Source: Cafeteria roenbergensis (Eukaryota; Sar; Bigyra; Bicosoecida; Cafeteriaceae). Taken from it: a stretch of DNA of 64,000 nt. The notes below the pieces were generated by a model. That model had not been told where the DNA came from and did no database searches. It worked only from the letters and a program-made list of their open reading frames with translations. The position numbers and the translations under genes are program-made. The stretch covers positions 124,001 to 188,000 of the forward strand of contig VLTN01000035.1 of assembly GCA_008330645.1 (NCBI GenBank). Reading direction: 5' to 3'. Shown here one piece after another: positions 31,501 through 41,897 of the stretch; positions within the stretch are counted from its first letter, which is position 1, and every line of letters starts with the position of its first letter.

Positions 31501-34500
31501 TCGATGGGCTAGGGCTCACCCCTAGTGCCTCGAAGTTGGTTGCTGACCTCGTCGACGCGGGGAACATTGGCCAGGCTGTGCTGGAGATTGCCAACGCTGC
31601 AAACAGGCTCAACACCACAGCGATCGATGTGCCATGGACCACCAACTCGGCGACGACGCTGTGTTCCCAGACTCTTCCTCGGATTGCGTCGTCGCCACGG
31701 TCGCAGGCGTCGGTGAGCGTCACCGCGTTCGCAGCGCCGATGCACCTGGAGTTCCGATCTGGCCCATCGCTCGCTCCCTCGACACTCATCGCGAATGGAT
31801 CCTTCACACTGCTGCAGCATCTCTGGGCCTTTCAGACCTTTTCCGTGCCCGTGTCGCGCCTACCGCTCGCGGCGTTTGCGCTCTCGGGGCTTCAGCGCGT
31901 CCCGAACCTCACGGCCTCTCCCTTCGGAACCACAGAGAATGTGACCGATGCTGGCGGCGCATCTCGCGTCTGGGCGGTGCAGCTGTCTGTCATTGAGGCT
32001 GCGGCCAAGCTCACTGTGCTGGAGCACCCAGTTGCTTTGTGCGCCGACTTCCCCAGTTCTGACCTGGGGGCTAATGGTTCGTGCTCTTCGCTGTTGCCCG
32101 TTCCGAGGCTTCGCCACAATCCCTCGAATGCTTTCCAGGTCGCGACTTCAGTGGAGTTCCGAACCTCTGTGGTGCGGCTTCGGCTATACGAAATGGACGA
32201 AGCTGGAAACTTTTCTGCACTCCCGACGACGCACGCAGTGACGTCCCGTCGGTGCCTGCGAGCCCGAGTGGAGTTCGACCGCTCGCTGATTGCGCTTGAA
32301 ACGAGCCACTTTGTGCTCCAAGGCCTGGTGGCGCGGCAGTGCACGGGCGCAACTGCAGCGAACCCCTACGCAGCAGTCCCTGACCCTTCGGTGCCAGCGC
32401 TCGCGCCACCTGCAGAGCGCATTCCAGGAGGTGAACTGCGCGTATGGGACCTGATGGTCGAGGTGCTGGACCCCTCCGATGGAACGTTTTCGTTCACCAT
32501 GGTTCCCGATGCGACGGCCACTGGTCGTCGGACGGCCCCTGCCTTTTCGCCTACGTCCTTGTCGCGCGGAGGGGAGTATCGTGCAGCCCCGGCGCTCGTG
32601 GGCCTGATCGAGAGCAGGTGGCTGCCCGTTCGGTTCTCTTCGGACGAGTACTTTCCTGCCAGCTTCAATACTTCGGAGCCCATCGTTGCGAGCCCGCGCG
32701 CGATTGGCACCACGCAATCCCCGAGCCTCATGCGGGAGCCTTTGGGGGTCACCTCGTGGCCGTGGCTCTTCGTCAACGTGACGTTCGAAGCTGCTGTCTC
32801 AAGGCTGGAGGCTGAGGCGGACGTTGAGTTGAGCAATGCGCGTCCGGTTCCGGGGAGCGTTGCCGTTCCGGGTGGCCCTTTGGTCAACAACGCTTCAACA
32901 CTCGACACGCTCAAGCCAGTGGCGGAGGCAGAGGCGCTGCTTGGGCGGCCGCTGAACCAGAGCCGTTGCATTGGCCCGGCCGGTACGCTCATCGACGGGG
33001 TGCCAAGAACTCTCGAGCAGGGGACCGCCTGCGCGCTGTTCCCGGTATGCGTAAACGAATCCACGGGAGCTCTGGCGATCGGCCATCGCATTCCAGGGGC
33101 TTGGCCTGAGCTTCGCTGCGACCCGCAGGCTACAGCCGTGGTCTGGCCCCAAGCCAACTACACGCAGTACGCGCGCAGCTGGCTGTTCGAGATCGAGGCG
33201 CTTGGTGGGGCTGACAGCGTCGGTGCGTACGTGCTGCCTTTCCGGGAGGAGGTTTGTGCGCTGGGCGCTTCCATCGGGAACGCGACCTCCCGCCCGCTCG
33301 CTGTGCCTGCAGCATCCCAGCGCTGCTCCGGCGCAGTGCCCAGAATCGGGAGGGCCTTCCGGGCGCCAAGCTCCGCGGTGGCGAACCTGACCGCGTACCC
33401 TGTAGAGTCAAGGTTCTACGAGTCGAACCACGGAGAGGTTGGCGGCCGGCTTGATGCCAAGGGCACCACCATCAGCAGCTTGCTCTGGGCAGCCATCACG
33501 TTCAGTGTTCCTGTCGCGAGGGTGCCCCCTGAGGCCTTTGTCCTGCTGGGCGGCATCGAATTTGCTGGAGGGCCGCCCGTTGCGTTTCACGGAAATGGCA
33601 CGTCTGGCTTGGGTTCCCGCACGTGGGGCATGCTGGTTCGCGTTCTGGCCAACTCTTCGAGGCTCGCATTCCGGCCCAACAACATCTCCAGCTGCCGCTC
33701 GCTCTTGGTTGCGAGAGGCTTGGCCAACGCCACCTCGCCAGCAGAGTGCGCTCAGGGCGTGATGCCCTCTCCGCCAATCGATATCGACGCCGTCTCGGGG
33801 CGCTTGCCTGTGGGCGTGGTGGAGGCGCTCGCCGTGCCCACGTCAATGGCGGCGTTTGAGGATCTCAACGGCGACGGTCTGGTTGCCGCCTCAGAGCGGC
33901 AGCTTGTGTCCGGCCAGGCCACGTTTGAGCGGTGCTTGATTCTCCGCGTTACCTTCCCCACCGGGGTGACGATGCTGCACGCCTCCAACTTTAAGCTGCA
34001 AAACATGCGGCCTGCAGCCTGCGGCGCCCCCAACGTGACCGTACAGCCGCGGATGCCCTTCGGCGGCACTGAAATGAGCTCCGAGACCTGGGATTTGTCC
34101 GTTGTGGTCGCGGATGGGCACGACGGCAACCTCACAGCGACCTTGGTTCCCGGCCAGTTTGCCAGGCAGACAACCGTCGTCACCACCGTCAACGGCACAT
34201 CGAACTCGACTGTCGTTGAAACGACGTTTTCGGCGAGCCCCGAGCTTCAAGTGCCGGCCTCGTTCGGGCTGGAGCTCTTCTTCCAGACATCAGTGTCGAA
34301 CTTTTCCGTGTCCCAGGTTCCTGGTGTGGTGGGCGCAGTTTCGCAGGGCAAAATGCAGCTGGACAAGGGCGTGGAGCTTGACCTTGCGGCCTCGGCCCGT
34401 TTGGCGGCCTCTTATGCGGCCAGTGTGGCCCGGGCTGTTGCCACCACGGCAGGCTCTGCTTGGGAATCCGGGATAACCGCGTCGACGTTTGCGAGCGTGA

Positions 34501-37500
34501 CCGTGACCTACGAAGCTCTCGTGCGCTGGTTCGATGTGCACCGAGACATGCGGTTCTCGTCGGCGACTGCCCTCGGCCAGCCTGTCAGCGAGGACGTGCT
34601 CCAGGCAGTCATCGTCACCGCAAACGACCCGACTTCGTGGCCTTTCAACTACTCCTTGTGCTGGACCAACGCGACTCGCCCCGGCCCCCCGGTTTACAAC
34701 TGCACCCTCGACTGCGCGTCGGTGCCGACGCTGACCACCAACGCGAGCGTCGCCCAGGCGTTTGCGACGCCCGCAAACTACGCCAAGTTCTGCGCCCCAG
34801 CATCGCTCATCGCCGCCAACGCGCCGTCCGGCGCTGTGGACGCATTCCCAATGTCCGAAACTCTCATCGCCAGGCGGGCACCGCTGCTATCCAACGCTTC
34901 CCTCGCCCTGAACACGTACTCCAAGGACAAGGAGTTTCAGGTGCGACTGCTGGGCTTGGACCGCAGCGCGGAGGCCAAGGCGCTTCCATTCATGTCCAAG
35001 AACTGCGTGGAGTTTCCCAGCGCCAACGCCAGTGAAGCTGTGCGGCTTTTGCCGGACGTCCTGCCGTTTGCCTCTTGCTCGCGCATGCAGCCCAAGTTGA
35101 GCGCCGACCCGTCGCAGACCTGGTTCGTCCGGTTCGAGCAGCGAGCAATGGTCCTCGACACCGACTTCGTGACACGTCTCAGCTCGGCTGCAGCGGCTGT
35201 GGTTGCCCCGTTGTCGTACACGAACCTGACCACCGTGTTCTTCCGGGTGCGGCTGTCGCTGCCGGTTGCCAACCTGACGTGGCACTCGCTGTACCTCAAG
35301 GGTGTCGAGGCCAACCTTGAGCCGGCGTGGCACGCCGACGACTTCACCGTGTATTTCTTCAACTTGACGGTGCTGGACAACCAGCTGGTGCTCTCGGCCA
35401 GGCCCCGCGCGCTGCGGCAGTGCACGGCGGCGCAGGCGGCCACTGGCTGCACACTGCCGGTGCCCCTGCTGCATTGGGCGTCCGAGGCCGAGCGGTTCGA
35501 TCGGGCGCTCTTCTTCGAGGCAGAAACAACTGCCAGTCTGAGGGCGTACATCCCGATCCCGACCCCGTCTTCGTCGCCGTCGCCATCCACCACGCCCACG
35601 CACACTCCTTCGGGATCCTCGACATCGACGGCATCGGCTTTGCCTTCCACCACTGCCTCAACGACGGCCTCCGTGTCTCCCTCGGCCGCGACTGCAGGCG
35701 GCCGCCTCCTGGCCGCATGGGGCAGCAGCGACGCCGGCCCGCAGGCCGAGACCGATAACTGGCAGAGCCAACTGAGCCAGGCTGCCCACGGCGTGGCTAG
35801 GCTCCTCGGGCTGGAGCCCCAAGGGCGCGCTCCTGGAAGCCCGGCTGTCAAGCCGGCCCTCGTGCCCAGCATGGGCGCTGTGCCGAGTGCTCGAGTGCGC
35901 TCGTGGGGCGGACCGCTGCTCCCCCTGCCCGCTCGCTCTGCGGGGGAAGTGGGCGCCGGATGGTCTGGCTTCCGCATGCTTGCCGAGGCCTTCCCGTCAG
36001 CTGGTCCGGAGTCCAGCGTGTCTGGCTTCCTTGACCTTTCGGCTCGAGCGGCCGCGAACGGGTCGTCCACTGTTGTGCTGGTTGCCCAGTTTTCGCGGCT
36101 CGTGCCCAACATCACTCGTTGCTACTTCGACATTGGAGGCACGCTGCAGTTCATCCCTGGCGTGAACCCCGTGCAGGACTCCCGCTTCCCTTCGACCTCG
36201 TGGGCGCTCACGGTCGCGAACACTCAGCCTGGCGGGGGCACGATCTCGTACCGCCTGAGCACCACGGGCACGGCCGACAGATGCACCGATGCGGAGAAGC
36301 TGGCCGCTCAAAACGCCGCTGCCGGAACGGTGCCGCGCCTGGTGCAGGCCTCGTCCGTCGCGCCCCCTGTGCTTCTGTGCACGGGGAACACCATCCCAGC
36401 TGGCAACAACACGCGCTGTGACCCGTGCCCGGCCGGGTCCATTCCCGAGGTCGCCACCGGCCGCACGACTTGCCAAAAGTGCGCTGCGGGCAAGGTTCTG
36501 ACACTGTTCAGCGACAGCACGAGCCTCTCTTCCGCGGTTGCAGCCACCTATCGCTGCGAAGACTGCCCGGCAGGAACGTTCTCGTCGGCCGAGGGCGCGC
36601 TGGCCGGAGCGTGCCAGGTTTGCCCCGCCGGGCGCTTCGCAGACAACCCCGGTGCCTCGAAGTGTGAGATTTGCCCCCAAGGCTCAACCACGCGACTGGA
36701 TGAGGTGGTGCGGCAGCGCACCTGCAGCCAGCCGTGGGCGCCCCCCAACTGCGCGGACACGTTCGTCGTGACGGCGGCGAACCGCACTCTCTGCGAGGCG
36801 TGCCTCGCTTCGGAGCTGTGGATCGGGGGCACCGGGCTTTGCATCGCCTGTCGGGACGATGAGGTCGTTGTCGGCGAGACTTGCCAAGCCTGCGAGCCAG
36901 GGACATTCAAGCCCCAGGGCGCATCCGTTTGCTCTCCGTGCCAGGCTGGCCGCTTCCGATCCACGACCAGGCAGCCGAGCAACGTCGACTGCTTGCCCTG
37001 TCCAGGAGGCACCTCGTCACTGGCCAACGCGGTGGGCTGCTCGCTGTGCAAGGTAGGCACTTTCGCTCCGGCCCTCCTTCCCCAGGCTGCAGACGGCTTG
37101 ACGGAGTGCACTCCCGCCAGCCCCGGCTTTTTCCAGCCGATTAAGCCTTCGGAGGAAGCGCGGGCGATTCTGGAGCGAGTCCAGAACGTGACGTACGCGC
37201 AAGAAATGCACGATGCCATCGCGGCGGAGCCCAGGTACGCCGAGCTGTTCCCGTTGCAGAACCTCCCTTGCCCCAAAGGGAGCTTCCGGACGACTGCGGG
37301 CAACGCCTCTTGCGAGCTCTGTGCGCCGGGCCGAGTCGCTCCTGTTGAAGGGTCGTCAGCCTGCACAGCCTGCACACGCGGAAGGGTGCAGCCATTGCGC
37401 GGGCAGACCGAGTGCAACGACTGCGCGCCGGGCGAGTTCCAGGACGACGAGGAGGGGACCGTGTGCAAGGCCTGCAGCGCCGGGCGGTCAGCGAGCGACA

Positions 37501-40500
37501 TAGCCAGAATCACCAGCTGCGTCGACTGCCCCGTCGGCCGGTACCAGCCCTTGCCCGGGTCCACCAACTGCTCAGACTGCGGGAAGGGCCTCTACACAAA
37601 CCTGCAAGGCAGCACGACTTGCGAGCGCTGTCCGGTCGGCGAGTTTCAGGCCGCCGAGGGCCAGGCCAACTGCCAGGCTTGCGCAGCAGGGACCTACCAG
37701 AACGAGCTCGGCCAGAGCGGTTGCAAGCTCTGCCCCGTGGGCACGGCAAACGATAAGACGCGTCAGGAGTTCTGCCAGCCGTGCTTCGGCTCCAACTACG
37801 AGTCAGAGGTCGGGTCAACCGCGTGCACCGCGTGCACCTCTTCTCTTGTGAACCGAAACGGCGTGTGGCGCTCGGCCAGAGTCAGCACGCCAGACCACTC
37901 CAGCGGGCTCACGAATTGCACTGCGTGCGTGACGGGCACCAACTGCAGCGGCTCCGTCGGGACGGGCGACTTTGCAGTGTCGTCAGACGGCTTCTTCTGG
38001 TGGCCGTACGTGGAAATCCGCACCCTGGACGACTTCGTGGACGCGATGGGAATCGCGACGCCGAACAGGCCGGATCCGGCGTCGGAGAGCCGTGACGTCC
38101 GCATCCACGAGTGCCCCAAGCCAGGGGCTTGCCAGACGGTGTTCGTCGGCCAGGGCCTCCCGAACCAGTCCACGACGTCTGCTCGGGCTTTGGCCGAGCT
38201 TGACGACGCAGAGCTCAGGCTCCTGCAGATGGGCTCGGACGACCTGGACGGCTGCCAGGAGACTCCCAAGCGGCTTTCGGACCAGTCGCTCACGCACGAC
38301 TTTTCGCCCGTCCCAGCAGGCTGCCCGCCTGCCGACAATGCCAGGAGGGTATGGGTGAACTGCACGGAAGGCTTCGAGGGCGTGCTGTGCTCCCGCTGCC
38401 GGTTCGGATACTTTTCAGCGGGTGAGGCGTGCAGCAAATGCGAGCCGTGGATGACGGGCGCCGGGTGGGTGATGACCTTCCTGGGCATGTTCGCGTTTTG
38501 CGGTTACTCGTGGACGCTCTTCAGCCGCGAGCTGGCTCAGGCCAAGGGTCCCGAAAAGAAGGACAGCTTCGCAGCGATCCTCAAGGTGATCATCAACTTC
38601 ATCACGATCACGACGGCGCTTGGCGAGTTTGCGAGCCGAGGTGCCGCCCTCTCGCGGGAGGTGCTGGAAAGCCTCAGCGTGCTGAACAGCGTGTCGGACG
38701 CGCCGGCGGGCGCTGGTGCGTCCACGTCCTCGCCGCTCGAGTGTGCCTTTGGCCTTCGGTTCTACACAACGTTTTACCTGTGGTTCGCGGCCCCGGGCAT
38801 CGTCGGGCTGCTCATCACCATCACCTTCATGGCGCGGTGGGCATTCAACCGGTTCTGGGTCTACCGTGACACGGTCAAGTACGACTGGAACTCGGACGAC
38901 GTGCCTCTCGAGTTCCGGCAGGGCATCTGCACCTCCTTCGTGAACAACGTGTCCAAGGCCATCAACGTGTTCGTTGTGGCATACTTCCTCATCTACATCA
39001 ACATCAGCACGAACATGCTTGCCAGCCAGCAGCTCACCTCCAACATTGACGGCTTCAAGTACGTGGTCACCGACTACTCCATCGTGGCGTTCAGGCCGGA
39101 CGCTCAGCGGCTGCCTGTCATCCCCACGGAGGAGTACGACGTGATGAACACCGTGTTCCTCCTGGGAATCGCGCTGTGGGTCACGGGCATCCCGCTCATC
39201 CTGTGCTTGTACTTGGGCTGCCTGAAGAACCGGCTCCTGGAGCCCGAGCAAGTCAGCAAGTGGCTCTTCTTGTACGACGGGTACGACCTGGGCCTTCAGT
39301 ACGGCACGTACGACGAGAAGCTCATGAACTCCGGCGTGTCCATCGCCCAGGGAATGATGATCAAGCTTGCCAAGCACACCAGCCTGGACAAGCAGCGTCG
39401 CTGGCGCCGCTCGTACGAAGTGGCGTCGAGCATGCGGCTGGCTGGCCTGGAGCCAGCTGTGGGGGGCACGGCGGCCGCGCCCGGCAAGGCCAAGTCCGCG
39501 GGCGCGCAGGCGGACAAGCGCAATGCCGTGGGCGCAGGTGGCGCTGGCAGCGACGGCGCGGCCAAGGCTGGCCACAGCGAGGCGGAATCGGGCAACACCG
39601 GGTGGTGGTGGCAGCGCGAGTCGCCCACGGATGCTGCGATCGACGATGTGTCGTGTCTCTCCTCTGGAAAGGTGGCCGAGTCTCGCGTGGACGAGGAGGT
39701 CATTCGTCGCTCCATCGCCCGGTCTCACTACCAGCTGGCCAAGTACGCCGAAAAGTACCGGGGACGCAACTTTTACTACTGGGAGTTCACGGTGCTGGCT
39801 CGAAAGATCATCGTGCTGCTCGTGTCCCAGGCCGGGTCCGGGCCCACGCAGTCCCTCATCAACTGCCTGGTGATGCTCCTCTTCCTCGTCACGCACGTGA
39901 TCGCCTCTCCGTACGACAGCGCCGACACTGACTTTGCCGAGTTCTTTGCCCTGGCGACGCTGGTGGTGCAGCAGTTCGGATCCCTCGCCCTGTACACGTT
40001 CGACGCCGAGAACGCTGCCCCCATCTTCCTGGGGATGAACGCCAGCACGATCCAAACCGTCGTCATCTTCTTCCTTATGGCCATCACGGCCTTGTGCTTC
40101 CTCCTCCTCCTGGTCATGGGCCTCTTCCACTTCCTTGTGGGCATGATCGCGCCCGTGAGAGCGCTCGCCGCGTCGGGCGGCGCGGGAGGGATCCCCAAGT
40201 CCTGCGCGTGGCCCTGCCTCGCTGCCCTGTGCTGTGAGGACCGCCGTGACCTTGCTCAGCGGATGAAGCACGACGAGGAGCGCATCCGGGTGTCCATCTT
40301 TTCGTCCTCGCGTCTTTGCTGTCGCTGCGACAACACGCCTCAGTGCCCGGCGTGGTGCCGGCTCTTCCACGCGTTCGACTTCTTCGGCTGCTGCCGCGTG
40401 TCCGTGGCCCAGGCCAAGTCTCGCTACGCCTCTCACGCCCCCGGGTCGAACGACCCCATGGCCAAGGTGTCGCTGCCGCTCTCCGCCTTCTCGCTGATGT

Positions 40501-41648
40501 TGGCGGAGTACATTCTGGACACGTCCTCGCCAGAGAAGTGGAGCAACAGCACGCGCAAGCACCGGATGAACATGCAGCAGCGGCTGCTGCGGCAGGTGGA
40601 CAACGAGCTCGAGGTGCTCGCTCGGAAGCTCAAGCCTCCGGCCGTCTTCGAGTTCAGCTCCACCGAGCTGCTGGACCGCCGCCGGCGCGCCTTTGAGATG
40701 ATCGCGCCGGACCACATTCCGCTGGCGGAGATGGACGACGAGGGCGCGCCAAGCAGCGACGAGGAGGGGGATGACGAGGGGGCCTCGGCTGCCAAGCCAA
40801 GCGGCGGCGCGGAGGCAGATGAGCGGGGCAAGGGCCACAAGAAGGCGGGCTCCAGCTGGACGCTTGCGAACTGGGGCAGGAGGGGCAACAAGGACAGCAA
40901 GGCCGACCCGACCGCGGCAGCGGCGGCGGCAGCGGCCGGCAGCTCTGCCGCTGCGGCTGCTGCGGCGGCTGCTGCTGTTGCGGCGGATGAACTGGCCGCC
41001 GAGAAGGCGGCGGGCCTGAGAAGGCTGGCAATGTCCACCAGCGAGGAGTCGGGCGATGAGGAGACGGACGTGCCCGCAGCTGCCGCAGGAGCGGGCCGGC
41101 GCTCTCACGGGTCGCGGCTGCGGAGCTCGCACGCGGCGGAGGCCGCCGGAGTTGGAGGCGACTGGGGCGATGCCGCGTGGCGGGTCGCGACGCCACGTGC
41201 TGCGGACAGGGCAGGCCCGGGTGAGGCCGCTGCCGCCATCGCCGTGCGACCCGCTGGCAGGCATGGCGGCCGCGGTGCCCCCGCGACTGCAACCGCGCCC
41301 GCGGCTCCGTCCGAGGCGGCGCCAGCTCCCCAGGCCCAGCCTGCAGTTTCGATCGCCGACGTGCAGGCCGAGTTCGCGATGCTGCAGGCCCAGCTCCGCA
41401 GTGACGACGCCAGCGAGGTCGGGCCGTCGGACAGGAGCGAGCGAGGATTCAGCACGTCGGCGCGGATGCCGCGGAGCGGCGGCAGAGGCGCCAGGGGCTC
41501 CAGGGTGCGAGCGCCTGCTGCGCCGGCCGGGGGGGGCGAGCTGGGCGACGCCCTCGCGGAAATGCGCGCGGCCATGGCCAAGCTCAAGCCAGCGGCGCCG
41601 CAGCCGCCCAGCGTCTCCGTGAGCGAGTCGGACAGCGACTCCGATTGA
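22511..41648 (+). CDS. Giant modular cell-surface protein with multi-pass membrane domain, 2 exons, one frameshift
   Basis: Exon 1 (22511-22928) encodes a signal peptide (MLAFRCSLALALLAAAMQTV) and 139 residues. A 146-nt intron (GTGAGA donor, CCGCAG acceptor) leads to exon 2 (23075-41648). A 2-bp excess at 27086-27093 shifts the frame; discounting it, the length is a whole number of codons, 6,329 residues. From N to C: many bacterial-Ig-like modules (motif like LDVVVTFESPVRRFFAARDL) with Ca-binding-type loops DxNxDGxV (24715, 26020, 28570, 29945, 33863) and many N-glycosylation sequons; a Ser/Thr/Pro mucin-like stretch (about 35550-35690); ten or so Cys-rich GCC2/GCC3 (ephrin-receptor-like) units (about 36370-38440); eight or nine membrane segments (38458-40150); and a cytoplasmic Ala/Ser-rich tail. 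It is probably a surface adhesion or sensory receptor; the ligand is unknown. Confidence 0.85.
25120..26394 (+). repeat. Giant-gene repeat unit 1 (1,275 bp, 425 codons)
   Basis: This is the first of three near-identical direct repeats inside the giant gene, beginning at the sequence for SIHEVPGSVGSTL. The unit includes an Ig-like module, the segment for NTTVYTVPLSTEFRTAA and a Ca-loop (EDANADGSVQSGE). It differs from unit 2 at only a few bases, for example the codons for SIG versus NG near 25158/26433 and D versus G near 25290/26565. Confidence 0.92.
26395..27671 (+). repeat. Giant-gene repeat unit 2 (1,277 bp, carries +2 bp)
   Basis: This unit is nearly identical to unit 1 over its full length, including silent sites. 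Its length is 1,277 rather than 1,275 because of one extra CG dinucleotide at 27086-27093. That difference breaks the reading frame of the gene. Confidence 0.92.
27086..27093 (+). other. Frameshift: (CG)4 where other repeat copies have (CG)3
   Basis: Units 1, 3 and 4 read ...GTGCTCGCGCGTGTGGG here, while unit 2 has an additional CG. Upstream the coding frame starts at positions equal to 1 modulo 3; downstream it is 0 modulo 3. As written, translation would terminate at 27115-27117 and give a secreted fragment of about 1,486 residues lacking the membrane domain. Confidence 0.9.
27672..28812 (+). repeat. Giant-gene repeat unit 3 (partial, about 1,141 bp)
   Basis: It matches units 1 and 2 from its start to the sequence for DRVWDLAVE, then switches to a different tail (ITELDNGLSRS...) instead of the RIANVDSLDN tail of units 1 and 2. 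The end of identity is sharp, as expected from recombination or gene conversion. Confidence 0.9.
28813..28930 (+). repeat. Alternative tail module, copy A
   Basis: About 118 bp encoding ITELDNGLSRSMTMLPGP and following residues. A second copy with a few substitutions lies at 30184-30299 behind unit 4. Confidence 0.85.
29482..30183 (+). repeat. Giant-gene repeat unit 4 (3' part only, about 700 bp)
   Basis: After about 550 bp of unique sequence (28931-29481), the last 700 bp of the repeat unit reappear, starting at the sequence for NTTVYTVPLSTEF. They are almost base-identical to unit 3, including the GAA codon in EDANADG shared with unit 3 rather than the GAG of units 1 and 2. Confidence 0.9.
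30184..30299 (+). repeat. Alternative tail module, copy B
   Basis: This is the second copy of the ITELDNGLSRS tail, following repeat unit 4. Beyond it the protein sequence becomes unique, with only distantly related modules to about 35550. Confidence 0.85.
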
Positions 41649-41897
41649 CGCGCGCCCACCCCGCTGGACGCGTAGCCAATGTCTGGACTTTGCAGCGCGC
41701 CTGCGCGCGTGCATGCGTGGGTGTTGCTTGTAGCATCGTTGTAGAACCTGCATGTGGCTTGCCTGGATGCGCGCGCAAGCGATGCCCGGCCGGGAAGCCT
41801 CCGCTGCGTCAACAAACGAAATTTGGCCCTTGGCGCTGCCGCCTCTGCACGCTCGCGGGGAACGAACACTCCCCGAGTCGCCGGGCGTGCCGCTGGC

